DNA of 64,000 bases from assembly GCA_026874595.1 (NCBI GenBank), contig CM049317.1, positions 53,587,618 through 53,651,617 of the forward strand, given 5' to 3'. Source of the stretch: Sipunculus nudus (taxonomy: Eukaryota > Annelida > Sipuncula > Golfingiida > Sipunculidae). This document shows positions 35,410 through 47,033 of this stretch, in pieces. Both the position numbers and the translations under genes were made by a program. Below the pieces are notes generated by a model. The model was not told the DNA's origin, did not search any database, and worked only from the letters and a program-made list of their open reading frames with translations. The first letter of the stretch is position 1. Every line of letters begins with the position of its first letter.

Positions 35410-37300
35410 ATTGTTCAATTCTCATTTCGTTTTGCGGAAAACATTAAATTTTATTGAATGAAGACGACCAGGTGTGGGTCGTTTAGTACACGCATTGAAG
35501 AAGTACGACCTACAGAAGTACACCGCCAGGAAACTTTTTCACAGGTTTTTTTTAGGTTGTTTTCCTAAAAGTATCTTTTAAATGGGCAAAATTGTAAAAT
35601 ATGTGTGTGTCTGCGAGTCACCAAACATCCCCAACCCTGGAAGATAAATGGACGCCGCTGGACCTCATCAACCCGGCAAGTTTCATACTTGAGCTAATAT
35701 AAGTGGGGTTTTCTTTTCGCATCTGGGTATTGGGTGCGTCGCATGTTACATGTTAAAGTAACAAATGTGATTATTAGTGTCGATGTAAGCCTTTGAATGC
35801 CCATGCAAGTTTCACTGCAAGTCAAGTGATCATGAGAAAAAATCCTTATATCTAGACTTACAAATTGAAAGTAGAATTATTTTTAGAAATTCAGATCCTG
35901 GCCTGCAGTAAACCTTGAACAGTTGATAAGAAAATGCCAAATTAATTTTTTAATATAATACCTAGAAAGGGATCGGAAAATATATACAGTCCGGAATAAC
36001 CTGTCGAAGACTACATTAATTTAAATAAGCATAGAAAAGAAGAACGTACCTGTCTAAGAGACCTAATGGAGCTTTTAACAAGAGTTACTATATTCCTCTT
36101 ATTCTTCGCGTTAACAGAGAATATAATGTAATTTTTTTTAATTTTCCACTGTTATTCATTTGTAATTTAAGATTTAAAAAAATAACACTTAATAAATAAC
36201 TTTTCTATTGAAATTCATTTGTAAATTAAAAGTTCACGTGAACCATTTATAAACTAGTTTTATGCTTTAAAAACTCTACGTGCAGATTATCGACCATTTA
36301 ATATACGTTTCTACAACAGTCAGTGCCAAATTATCCCAAGAATTACAAACACATAGGAGAACAAATCACCTACAAAATTTCAAAAGATTTTTTTTTTTTT
36401 AATTTAATTTATCTATTCATGATTCAGTTATATATGATACGGGCAACAGGCCTTATTGTGCCTTTTTCACATTTCACTGTTTTTTTTTGTTTGGGTAATT
36501 TACAGTTACAAGTGAAACAACACGATTTAATTTTAAGAACTGGGCACTGTCGGTTTGTCGCCATTATTTCCGTTACTATAGGGCTTTGCGAGCGGAAACC
36601 CAACCCACACACGGTTCGTCTTTCTCTTGCTTTTAAGTGCGGACCGCTCTAATTCTGAAAAGATCTCTCTTGTGACATATTGAATGATACTTTGTTTGGT
36701 TCTCTTAGACACAACATAACCAAACAAATTAGTTCGTCCTTATAGAGCTGTGAATGTGGTTTTATAAGGTATCGACCGCTTCATCGTCCCTGTCTGCTCC
36801 AGCAAACCTTTGTTTGAATATGAAATGATTATGAAATAAATGACAGGCTGAATTATGTTAAGTAAACCCTTATTTTTTCTTGAGATTACCTTTTCTTCTT
36901 GAGATTAGCTATTATTTCTACATAATGAAATATTTTATTCTGACACTATGTTATGCGTCTTAATAACAAACATGTACAAGTGAGATTTTACACTGTCGGC
37001 CCCAGCTAGAGTGAGCTCTCTGCAGACTTAATAGGGAGACTTTGCCCAATATTCGTGTTTGACTCACAAATGGGTTCGCCTTTCGGGGGTTCCTTGGTGC
37101 TATGACTTAGTAATGGGGATGACACACACCCAGGACCCGGAGGAGTGGTACACCGAGCCTGATTGATGCCAGAAAATCGCGTGTAAGCCCCTATCATACA
37201 GTCCGAAACCGGAGTGGTATCCTCCAGATGTTCATAGTACCTTGTTTAGCTTCGCCGGGCTTAGGTCAATAAAAGGAACCATATCGCCGGCATTTTTCAG
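35410..37300. other. no gene recognised
   Basis: Mostly AT-rich. Around 35600-35662 is a fragment resembling the right end of the element at 56245-56511 (GCGAGTCA, GAAGATAAAT, GACGCC). The GC-richer minus frame at 37006-37197 is open for 63 codons but has no domain and no clear splice context. Confidence 0.45.
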
Positions 37301-37304
37301 AAAA

Positions 37305-37442
37305 TGGAGCGTGATGGCGTTATGGTCAGGGCGATAGACCTGTGACATCAAGGTTTTGGGTTAGCGTCCCGTTCAGACCGCCGTCCGCACTAAGACTTCT
37401 GGCCATGATCTTTACCACAAGGGTACGCTCTCTCGACCCAGA
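37305..37442 (+). mobile_element. tRNA-derived SINE (family B), truncated
   Basis: Head TGGAGCGTGATGGCGTTATGG, decayed B box GGGTTAGCGTCCC (37358-37370), then TTTACCACAAGGGTxCGCTC and TCTCGACCCAG as in the 23.1 kb copy. It stops before the tail domain. Confidence 0.78.
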
Positions 37443-37748
37443 ACAATACATAAATAACATATCCTACTCCATGTTCACAATTTGGATGTGAATGAAAAAT
37501 AAATCGCATTTTAACGATTAAAAAGGTAATTGTATAGTAAGACGGCAAGCTGAGAGAAAATAATTTATATAACGCTCCGAATTGGAGATTTTTGCTCAAA
37601 AACTGCAGTTCAGCGAGGTACTGTTGTGGTGTGTGGGTGTGCGTCCCTGATGATATCAAATGGGGCTGAATCGTTAAGCTCCCTCTTCCCTAGTTAGGGA
37701 AACATTTAAGAATGCTTATCAATACCAATATAAATTCATATATTGATT

Positions 37749-37751
<3 letters not shown>

Positions 37752-37805
<54 letters not shown>
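37752..37805. repeat. (TA)n microsatellite
   Basis: About 54 bp of TA. Confidence 0.97.
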
Positions 37806-37807
<2 letters not shown>

Positions 37808-37809
37808 GA

Positions 37810-38760
37810 AATGAGAAAGGACACAAAACTGAGAAAGTAAGTGTTAAGTTGGATATACCGAATATAACGAAAAAGACACCTCCAATAATTGGTTCCGGGA
37901 TTGTTACAAAAAGGCGCAAAATTTATTCAGCATGCAGACTACTACTGCAGAGATCACTGCTGCAATCTGGATAACGCTACGACTTCCAATTTAAGTAATC
38001 ACGTTAAGGTATTATATTTCACACAAAATGCATCGAATGAAAGACAATAATATCACGTTTTAAACTTTTTTGTTGGAGTTTAGGATTTTTATCATTGCTG
38101 GGATAACGGTTTCAATAAAACAACAAAGATGATAATTACAGGAATGTGTCTGGCCGTTATTCAAAAGTAACGTTAAACGTTTCCGTTTTAACCCATTCGG
38201 TAATTTCGTGGAGACAGTGAGGCAAAAAGGCCTAAACGCTTGGAATTTCAGCAGTATACATTTACATGAGACGAGATGGATATTAAATCGTACACATCTT
38301 GGTGATACCAATGGCGCTATTATTCTCACTGTATGATGTAGTTCCGTTTCCGGTACTCCGGATTCCGGCTAGGATGCACCCGGTCCCTTCCATACAAATC
38401 CCTTTCCAAAATCTCATTGGCAGCTCATAACCCATAGAATCTTAAATATCATTAATTATATCTTTAATTATATTGGACTGACGGGAGTAATTATTGGTCT
38501 GTCAACTATAAGGCAGAAAAGCATACTTTTGTTTCAAACTAGGTGCCCCAGTTAAATTTATCATGCAGTACGCAATAAAACCATAATCTATATGAAAATT
38601 TTGTAAACATATATTAAGTGTTCTTCTGCATTAATTTAGATATAGAATAAAAAGCAATAAAATATGACCTTTTAATATACTGGCTGGGTAAATCTGACTT
38701 ATCTACAATAATGCTAAAACTGCTACTTTAATCTACAACTTACATCAGTACTGCTCATAC
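37810..38760. other. AT-rich stretch, nothing recognised
   Basis: No feature supported. Confidence 0.5.
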
Positions 38761-38867
38761 GGCTATTGCTGATGATAATTTTTTTTTTAGTATTACTTCC
38801 ATTACTATTTTTGTATTTTTATTACAATCCATTTTTTTATTATAAAAATAGTATTAAATTTAGTATT

Positions 38868-38955
38868 ACTAGTCGTAGTTATACTGGAAGTAGTGGTTCT
38901 GGTGGTGGTAGTGGTAATGACAGTGGTGATACTATAATCTGTTCAAGTAGTAGGG
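38868..38955. repeat. degenerate (TAG/GTG) trinucleotide repeat
   Basis: Imperfect AGT/GGT triplets; a weaker relative of the 39.4-39.63 kb array. Confidence 0.6.
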
Positions 38956-39399
38956 TTCAACAAAGTAGGGTGCCCATTGAAATTTGGCAATAATTCTCTG
39001 AAACTCAAGTCTGACCTTAAAGCTGATGAGAGACCAAAGACCTATTATGAGGTGAAACACTTCAAAACAAAAACCAACATTAATATTTTCAACCCTCTTG
39101 TTCATCTGAATCTTGCGGCTAAGTGACATGGCGTCTTTCATGGGTTGCAGACAATTGCATTTTTTAGAATATTTATGACCACTTATTAGCCAATCAGGAG
39201 CTTTCAAGAACAGTTGTTTGAGCATATGACCAGTGATCGTGACCCTCATGAATGGGGTTGTGGTGTTGTAAAAAGTAGACTGTTTACTCAGATATTGATT
39301 TATATGCATTATTTTGATATTTTGCAAAATATGATTATAATTTAATTATAGCTTATTAGTCCAATACCCCATTCCTTCATTGCATCATTCCATCTGGGA

Positions 39400-39632
39400 T
39401 GGTAGTAGTAATAGCAGCAGTAGTAGTATTAGTACTAGTTGTAGTAGCAGTTGTAGCATTAGAAGAAGTAGAATAACTAGTAGTGGTGGTAGCAATAGTA
39501 GAAGTAGCATTAATAGTAATAATAATAGTTGTAGTAGTAGAAGTAGCAGCAGCAGTAGTAGAAGTTATAGTAGTAGTAGTAGTAGTAGTAGTATTAACAA
39601 TAGTATTATCAGTGGTAGTAGTAGAAGCATCG
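39400..39632. repeat. imperfect (AGT)n trinucleotide array
   Basis: About 230 bp of AGT/AGC/AAT triplets. One frame gives a long Ser-rich peptide; interruptions at third positions and TAG-rich other frames indicate microsatellite decay, not a serine-rich protein. Confidence 0.9.
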
Positions 39633-39649
39633 TATTCATGAGCTGAAAA

Positions 39650-40640
39650 TTACGGATCTGATAGTGATCCAGTAGTGTTTTTCGCAGAAGTTAGCTGGTA
39701 GGAGCAATGTCCAATGGTCCAATTACACTCAGCATGGATCCGATAATTCCTGTGAAGGCCATCACTTGAAAACAAGAGGCAAAAGAAATAGCGCCTTGGA
39801 TCTGGCAAAGACAACAAAGACCAGTTAGTTTCACTTTTACTCGAAAGATGGCGGTAACAATACACAGCGAAATATTATTCTCTTCGGTCTTTGAACGTGT
39901 TAGCTATACCATAACTTGTTGCTATATTTTGATAAATATTTTTTTTTTCTTCAGCATAGTTAGTAAATCTCTTTGAGAGTTTCTCATAACACTTTAATTT
40001 TAGCACTGTTCTGCCTTTATATCGTGTAGGGTTTGACCAGGTAGGGCATATCATTTTGTACACTTAACAGTGATGACCTATATGGTAATGAAGAAACAAC
40101 TAGCATAATTGAGCAGTATAGAACACTTTATCCTTATGTCTAACGGTACATTATTGTATCTCTATCGTGTAAATTGTGTACATAAAGTGTAAAGTACACT
40201 AATCAGCCTCAGCCTGTTATAAAAAGAATGAAACTAAAAATACAACTGCATTAGAAAAGGAAAGCTCAATGGCTTATTGTTGGATGAAGATACTCGCACG
40301 ATAAAACTTTTTTTTTGTAATTTATCCTTGTTTGTTGTTTTTTTATGCGGTTGTAAAACCTACGACAAATTTTTTGTAAATATTGAAATCATGCAGTTCA
40401 GCGAGGATCGAACTTTTGACCTTCCATTCTGAAATAATTGCCTTAATTCAACCGGTCACCTTATTAATTTATAGCCGTAATGTAATTACTGGCCTACTTT
40501 TGGTAAACATGAATAAAATGTGGGTAATTTCTGCTTCGATCATTTCTTATAAAGCCCCTGTGACGGAAGTATGAACTGTTTTTGAAACTGTGGTTAACTA
40601 AGCATGTGAGGAAGTTAAAACTCATCAGTGAGCCCAAAGA
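39650..40640. other. no gene recognised
   Basis: No supported feature in this AT-rich stretch. Confidence 0.5.
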
Positions 40641-40641
40641 A

Positions 40642-40828
40642 AAGTATGGTTCTCAGGCACTGTTTTCAGAAATTAGAGCTAAACAAGTAAAACCACTACA
40701 TAACAAAGGAAATCTTATCAAAATTGTATAATTTTATCTTCTTGAAAGATGAAAATCAAAATAATTTTTTTTATGCGGGGGGGGGGGGGGTGAAAATTGA
40801 CGCGGGCTGTGCCTGAGAACACAACTTT
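40642..40828. mobile_element. MITE with TIR AAGTATGGTTCTCAGGCAC, copy 2
   Basis: Same ends as 2542-2870: TATGGTTCTCAGGCACTG at the left and GTGCCTGAGAACACAACTT at the right. The interior is shorter, with shared words AACAAAGGAAAT, TTTTATCTTCTTGAAAGA and TTATGCGG, and a 14-G run at 40777-40790. Confidence 0.72.
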
Positions 40829-40829
40829 T

Positions 40830-41660
40830 TATTTTTTTAAAATAAGAGGATCTGAATGCAAAGCCATCTTTTGTTATATGCAAAATTCTGGTTACCTATG
40901 TTTCCATAAAACTGTCCAACATCCTTATCCTCTGTGTTAATACGGATGTTTACTATACATGTTATAAATTTTATACCTAACACACTGAATCAATATTATC
41001 GACATTTAGATTTAATTCCAATCAGCGTGGGGTATAAAAGAAGACAAATACCTGCCAAAAACGGATTTATGGTTATGACTTTCATGTGAATGGTTACTGT
41101 ATTAATTCAAAGTGTATATGTGTAAATTCTGCAATAAAATATAAAAAAAAAATCACTGCTCCCTTCTGTAGCAGGATTCTCTGAGTTTCGTCACCAGGGC
41201 TAGGATAGGGCAGAGATATTGAACGACTTCAGTGTATATTATGAACCTTGTTCTGCTGATTTGTAGCCTATTAATGGACCTGTTTGGATTATGATCATCA
41301 ACTACTCCCCCCCCCCCCCACACACACACATATTACAAAACGGCCATATAGAAAGTAATACGGACAGCCAGTGAGCCTCGGGATTGGTGCCTTTTGGCTT
41401 AATATTATACGAGGTTAAAAGATAATATTTTTTTAATATCGGAATAGGCTCCTTTAAACAGAATGTTTCAACCACTCATTCACGCGTGACGCCATCACAC
41501 GAAACAAGTGTATTTTAGCCTCAGCCTTCACTTAAACACTAAAACAAAATTGACAGTGGGTATCGAGTCCAGTAGCAAATAGTCAAAATATGAAATGTTT
41601 CGGTTAAAGAAATGAATAACACCAAAACCTATCAGTCACCCAACAATATCAAATGTTAAT
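40830..41660. other. no gene; C run and a possible family R tail
   Basis: (C)13 at 41307-41319 runs into (CA)n. ATCGGAATAGGCTCCTTTAAA near 41438-41458 matches the family R right end. Nothing else is supported. Confidence 0.4.
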
Positions 41661-42121
41661 TGTGTGTGGTCTTCATCTGAACAAGAATATGTATCAATCA
41701 TATGATCATTTATAGCTGAAAGGAATCGAGACATCAAATTGCTACTAGAGAAAAGTTTGTCCATAATTTGGGCATAGTAAGGTCTATTTAATTTAATCCA
41801 TTAAAAGTGGTTCTTAGTCCACAATAGTCATAGTAATAAATATTATTTTTATAGCGCCAAATCTCCGATAGTTTGTCTTACAGCGCAAATCACACGCACA
41901 CACAGACACACGTAATCCAAACTAGACGGAAATCTGCTCCCTGTGCCCTAAATTTCCCTAAGCCCAATTTCTTTTTGTTATCCTCTCGCGTGTTTATCCG
42001 TTGTGATTGGCCCAAGAAAAACAACTGATACTTATTAATGACCAAAAGGAGCTTTATTGGTTTTAAGTGATGCAAGAGTCGGATATATTCTAAGTAAGTA
42101 GGAAGCGAACTCTATACTTTA

Positions 42122-42430
42122 TTTATGCTATGAAAGAAACGTTCACCGACTGTAATATTTCACTTTGATACTTCAAGAGGTTTCCGCCTGTCCAACACAG
42201 CGTATGCAAAGGCCGATAGGTTATTAATTTTTCAGACACATTTGATCGAAGCGAGCCATCGAAATGCCGGTAAACAATAAAAGCAATTTTGTATTGTACG
42301 AGGCACTGGCGGGAAGCCAAATGAAGCTGTTCGACAAGCGCCAATAAGGCAAGGTCCTCAAGAATGAGGCGCGCAGCTTTATTCTGAACCATATGCGACA
42401 CTTGCCCTGCAGGTAACACAGTCACATCTT
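42122..42430 (-). pseudogene. LINE reverse transcriptase C-terminal remnant, copy 1
   Basis: The minus-strand frame carries VQNKAARLIL, then EQLHxAS..., QYKIAFIVYR, SEKLITYRPLHTL and NLLKYQS. This matches, in order, the conserved tail of many non-LTR reverse transcriptases (QNKAARL..., LHWLPV..RIxYK, YxPSRxLRS, LLxVPxS). Trp-Leu-Pro of LHWLP is lost and the segment before it is shortened. It covers ~100 residues, lacks the catalytic domain, and is dead. A sister copy lies at 44395-44690; U3 at 53 kb has no LINE here. Confidence 0.8.
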
Positions 42431-42821
42431 AAGAGAATGATTTATCAGTACTGTGGTACAGTAGAAATTAGATTTGTTCATGACTTCAGGATATGTCGAT
42501 GTCCTGCGTAGCAGGTTCAGATTGCCCCAAGATGATTTTAATTAGATTTCAGATAAACCCCTTAGGCAACTTGACGCGGGGTGAGGGGGAAGGGCCTTGA
42601 AGTCTTTACGTCAGAACGGCTTAAAGACAGGTAGCACCTTACCGTAGGGGCACGTGACTATCAGCTGATTAGATTTGGTGGTGGTTCATAATTAAATGGA
42701 CGGTCAACGTCCAAAAGAAGTGCATAATCCGGGCCTTGATAAACGGTCATGCAGAGCTTTTTAAATATTGAATGATTTACTGAAGGCCATATTCTTCTAT
42801 ACAGTTTAAATCAAGTAATTA

Positions 42822-42877
42822 AAGGCATACACACACACAAAGACACACACACTCACACACACACACACACACACACG

Positions 42878-42916
<39 letters not shown>
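42822..42916. repeat. (CA)n(TA)n compound microsatellite
   Basis: CA-rich run to ~42897 followed by TA to 42916, where the LTR begins. The corresponding runs in U2 and U3 are uninterrupted by an LTR. Confidence 0.95.
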
Positions 42917-43690
42917 TGTTACAGGTGCTCTTTTTATTGTGTGAAACGGGCGTAACTCGTGTTGTAGTTGCAATCTCGTTTTAATCCGTACTGGTTGAAC
43001 TCTCGTTGTCATGCTAGCTTGGGGCTTTCTCGCCTGGCCGAGCCGGGTCGGGCTCACGTGTGGACCCTGGTAAGTAGAGACACAGCGATATTCTGCTAGA
43101 TGATTCCAGTAACGCGTGTTAACTGTGTATAGTATTAGATCCTTTAGACTGTTCGAGAAGTGGAAAATTCTCGGCTTGGGGCAAGAGGTTATGAATAGGG
43201 GGCTGTGTTTTAGAGCCGAGAGAGAGGTGAGAGAATATTCCAGCGGACAGACGTGTGGGACCTATCCGATTATCCAGTAATTTCAGGATTCTACTATTAC
43301 TAACACTTTACAATTTAGTGCTGCCTGTCTCAAATTTACATTCTGGATTGTTACAAGAGCTTTACATTGGACTGTTATTCTCCGAGAGAATTCGTGTGAA
43401 CTGTTCGCCGGGTTATACATTTAAAAGGACTTATCGTTGTGACAGTGGTAGTATCCAGGTACTGTGCACTTTGTTTATGTTACTGTGTAATTGTATTGAT
43501 TAAGTGTATTGTGATGTTAGGATTTTTTAAAGAATAAATTATAGTTATTTGTTAACAAAAAAAAACACTGACTTCTTTATTCATTCCCCAAGACATTTCA
43601 CGCTGCCTAGTGTTACAGAATCGGATTTTTTATCTCCTTGACATATTTATGTTCATCACGCATACGTGATCTGTTGATATTAGGTTCCGT

Positions 43691-43694
<4 letters not shown>
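42917..43694 (+). mobile_element. solo LTR of an LTR retrotransposon
   Basis: A 778-bp segment begins TGTTACAGG and ends TTCCGTAACA, giving the inverted TGTTAC/GTAACA termini of an LTR. It has AATAAA at 43533-43538 in its 3' half and is flanked by ATAT on both sides because it entered a (TA)n run. The paralogous runs at 45361-45403 and 53661-53689 lack it, which supports insertion. The TGTTAC..GTAACA ends and a 4-6 bp duplication would fit Ty3/Gypsy, but no internal region remains to confirm the family. Confidence 0.78.

Positions 43695-43737
<43 letters not shown>
43695..43737. repeat. (AT)n microsatellite, right of solo LTR
   Basis: Continuation of the TA run interrupted by the LTR. Confidence 0.95.
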
Positions 43738-43739
<2 letters not shown>

Positions 43740-43841
43740 TATATATTTATGTTAATATATTTATATTCATGCATATTAATTTATACCCATGTTTTAAGTT
43801 TCCCATTTTGTAGACAGAGGTGTTAGAGCTGGTTTGTTTAA

Positions 43842-44129
43842 CTTTTATCCGAGTTTTACGGATACTATATGTTTTCAGCCGGACGCCGCCGCATAGGTTT
43901 CCAGAGAACATAAGTTTATGAACAGTAATCATGATCGGGTCACATGTGATCTGCTGCGCCCTCATTTTGGGTTGACCTCTGACATTTCCTCTCTGCAGAA
44001 CGTCCATCTGTGCGTCTAGTTTCACAAATAATCCCACACCTGTTATGACTTGTTTGATTGATCGGGCTGAAATTTGGCATGAGTGTAGGTTTTGGTTATG
44101 TTTATATCATACACATAACTGGTGGCGCC
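43842..44129 (+). mobile_element. truncated Helitron 5' end in U1
   Basis: Begins with a decayed TTTATCCGxxTTTTACGGATAC hairpin, then TATGTTTTCAGCCGGACGCC, GATCGGGTCACATGTGAxCTGC, GACCTCTGAC and a first GGTGGCGCC box (44121), colinear with the complete element at 49336. It breaks off at that box, where U2 begins. The missing 3' end leaves it immobile. Confidence 0.78.
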
Positions 44130-44394
44130 AATTCCCCGATTGTTGGCCTCACAGAGCAATTCACATGCACACACAGACACACATTTACAATCACAATTTC
44201 ACGGAAACTTACTCCTTGTGCCTTTTCCTAAGCCCACTTTCTTTCTCAACTTCTCTCGCGCGTTTATCCGTTGTAACTGACTCATGAAAAACAACTGATA
44301 CTAATAAATGACCAAACGAATGCTTTCCTAAAAGAGGTAAATTTGTTTTAAATGATGTAAGAGTCGGATATATTCTAAGTGTAGTAGAAAGCGA

Positions 44395-44690
44395 ATTCTA
44401 AACTGTTGGGGCTATGAAAGAAACGTTCACCGACTGTCATATTTCACTTTGGTACTTCAAGAGGTTTCCGCAAGTTAAACGCAGCGTATGCAAAGGGTGA
44501 TAGGTTATTAATTTTTCTGAGAAATATGATAGAAGTGAGCCATCGAAATGCCCGTTAAATAATAAAAGCAAGTTTTGTGTTGTACGCGGTACCTGTCGGG
44601 AAGCCAATGGAGCTGATTGAGCAGCGGCGTGACATGGTCAGTCTAACGCATCTTACAGGGACATAATCAGGAGCAATATTATGCATATGC
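44395..44690 (-). pseudogene. LINE reverse transcriptase C-terminal remnant, copy 2
   Basis: The minus strand preserves QLHWLPDRYRVQHK, a better version of the LHWLP motif than copy 1, then degenerates through stops. DNA similarity to 42122-42430 is clear over the whole segment (AGAAACGTTCACCGACTGT, TACTTCAAGAGGTTTCCG, GCCATCGAAATGCC). Confidence 0.75.
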
Positions 44691-45341
44691 TTTCACACTG
44701 TCAGGTTAGTTTTGCTTAATAAAAGGGTGTCCCAGCAAAACCATCCCTGCACACAGTCCCAGTACCTCACATACGGCTGTTTAACACCTTTTTATGTCAC
44801 TGCGTGTTGGTAAACATGGTCAAAGTGTGTCTGTTTACCATTACAAGGCTACGTGACCGGAGGTCCGATTCCGAGTCGCAAAACGCGGTGTTTCAGTCAC
44901 CGGGAACATTTTTTCAATTTTTGGTGTGTCATGGCATTTTAGATTGACACATGTGGTGGGTCGGGATGCACATGGCCCCACGCGCTGTGTTTATGTTGAC
45001 AGCTGTGATCGCGCCCGGTTCACTATTTTTAAAACTCGTTTACAGGAAAGTTAACAAAGAGTAAGCAAATTTACCCAGGGGGTAAATTGAATCGAAGAAT
45101 AACCTGAAGTCAATACACCGATACGGTTTTAAGACAGGTAGCACGTACCGTATGTCACGTGATTATCAACTGAACGATTTTAGTGGGATTTATATTAAAC
45201 TAATTAAATAGAAGGTCAACATTGCAAGAAGTGCTTAATCCGGGCACAGATAAACGTCCATGCAGAGCTTTTTAATCATTGCATGATTTACTGAAGGCCA
45301 TATGTTTCTACACGGTTTAAATCATATAATACAAGCACACA

Positions 45342-45342
45342 T

Positions 45343-45403
<61 letters not shown>
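45342..45403. repeat. (CA)n(TA)n compound microsatellite
   Basis: CA-rich to ~45360, TA to 45403; this is the empty-site version of the LTR insertion in U1. Confidence 0.95.
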
Positions 45404-45410
<7 letters not shown>

Positions 45411-45477
45411 TTATTTCAACCCTTGATTAAAATTTCTCATTTTGGAAACAGAGGTGTTAATGCTGGTTTTGTTATAA

Positions 45478-45725
45478 TTGTATCCGCCAAAGAGTTTTGC
45501 GGATAATATGTTTTCAGCCGGACTCCACCCGCCGCAAAGGTTTCCTGAGAACTCCTACGTAACCACGGGACGGAATTTTATGAAACTAGGACTTATGATC
45601 GGGTTACATGGGAACTTCTGCGCCCTCATTTTGGGTTGACCTCTTACCTTTCTTCCCTGCCAAACATCCATCTGTGCGTCTGGTTTCACACATAAACCCA
45701 CATATCTTGGGACCTCTTGGGACCC
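45478..45725 (+). mobile_element. truncated Helitron 5' end in U2
   Basis: After GTTATAA the sequence becomes TTGTATCCGCCAAAGAG, TTTTGCGGATAATATG and TTTTCAGCCGGAC, matching the 5' end of the complete Helitron, with TC changed to TT. It stops at a CCCCGCCCC patch before a T24G15 tract. U3 has GTTATAA followed directly by TTATTAATTATGG, the probable unoccupied site. Confidence 0.78.
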
Positions 45726-45741
45726 CGCCCCGAGCGGCATA

Positions 45742-45780
45742 TTTTTTTTTTTTTTTTTTTTTTTTGGGGGGGGGGGGGGG
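45742..45780. repeat. T24-G15 homopolymer pair
   Basis: (T)24 at 45742-45765 followed directly by (G)15 at 45766-45780, then AGGGGAGGG. Frames across it are artefacts. Confidence 0.95.
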
Positions 45781-45789
45781 AGGGGAGGG

Positions 45790-47030
45790 TGCGCATTTCG
45801 GGGAATTTGTATAATGAAATGTCATGAGGAGTCCCAAAAAGTACAAATTTGGCTTTTTTACAAGACTGATGACAAAATCTAAATATTTGGTGTTGTTTGG
45901 CTGTGTGTCCCATTTCAAGTATTTCAGGAATTATAAACTGGTCAGCGGAACCAACCAAATGATTTGCCTCTCTATAGAGGCAAGCTGCTCAAGAAGAAAT
46001 ACAGATCTGTTGTTATTCTTTATTAGATCAGCGGTCTCGCAACATCAAAACGACATCGATAATCATGCAAAAGTGTGATTACAGGGCCGTCTACGTTTAG
46101 AGTAATTCCTTGGGCACAAGCCAGGGATAAACCCTGTAAGAAGACCAATGACCCCTAAATAATAGTAGGGGAGCGTTTTCTGTCTCACACATTGTGCGGA
46201 AATATTATGACGAATTCTGTTGCTCGTTCCTTGGAATGTATTAGGAATTTCCGATCTTGAATTCTGAATTTTCCTAAATTCCATGATATTTTAACAGCCT
46301 GAAACAACCTGAAATGCCCTTTTTCCATGATTCACCATGCATACTCTTACAACAATCCCGTTAAAATACAAACGTTCACACTATCGTGAATACAATGAGT
46401 ACCACCTACATTTCTGTGTCCTTTAATTTACCACTGCTAGAATTTAATGTTTATATAACCTTTATAATCTTTTATAGATAATACCTATCTTTCACCCAGA
46501 TCAATGTCGGAGGTATTTAATGTTTAAGATCGCATTTCAAATATAAATCTTTTATTTAGATTAATAATCTTAATCCTCTCAATTAAACTCCTATAGATAT
46601 ACGTTGCTCCCTTTCAGAACTCCTAACAAACATCTGTTGATTAAGGTTGATTATGAATTTTTGCTTGGTTCTCAATTTCATGAACATAAACATTGTAAGA
46701 TCTTCATGCATAATAGTTCTGTCAATGAAGTAAATTATGTAAATAAAAGGTTTTGGGAATTTATTACGTATGTGGAATTATTTGTGCTGATTCCAGTGCA
46801 TACACACTTGAGTTATTTGAATAATATTTATATTTGCAAGATCTCAGTATCATTAAAAGCCTTATGTTTATTTAGAGAGTCTATTGAGTTTTATTAGACC
46901 TAAATTTTCTGTAGATTTTATAGATTATATATAAATAAACTGCATGTAATTAATTAAGAACCGATCTTGTGAAGCCTCTAGGATGAATGTGTGAGCTTTT
47001 TTTATCTACAAGATGTTAATAAACACGGCA
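45790..47030. other. AT-rich stretch, no gene recognised
   Basis: No supported feature; short frames here lack domains. Confidence 0.5.
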
Positions 47031-47033
47031 TAT

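Larger units (their letters stand above)
41660..44129 (+). repeat. repeat unit U1 (with LINE remnant, solo LTR and Helitron 5' end)
   Basis: Order: a left part shared with U3 (GTGTGGTCTTCATCTGAACA), a reverse LINE remnant, a block shared with U2 and U3 (CGTGACTATCAGCTGATTAG, GTGCATAATCCGGGC, CATGCAGAGC), (CA)n(TA)n, a solo LTR, (TA)n, the motif GTAGACAGAGGTGTTxxxGCTGG, and a truncated Helitron 5' end. From ~41845 the order is repeated in direct tandem as U2. The unit is non-coding and is itself probably an interspersed repeat. Confidence 0.8.
44124..45725 (+). repeat. repeat unit U2, tandem copy of U1
   Basis: Repeats the U1 order: LINE remnant (from GCGCCAATTCCCCGATTGTTGG), block with TACGGTTTTAAGACAGGTAG and CATGCAGAGCTTTTTAATCA, (CA)n(TA)n at 45342-45403, GAAACAGAGGTGTT, Helitron 5' end. 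It lacks the LTR and has ~390 bp (44670-45060) with no counterpart in U1. Confidence 0.8.

Noticed and set aside
37006-37197. GC-richer 63-codon minus frame
   Set aside because: No acceptor, domain or duplicated copy to support it.
39380-39646. Serine-rich protein of ~88 residues
   Set aside because: Pure product of the AGT trinucleotide array.
43255-43503. 82-codon frame inside the solo LTR
   Set aside because: LTRs are normally non-coding; composition is not protein-like and no homology is recognised.
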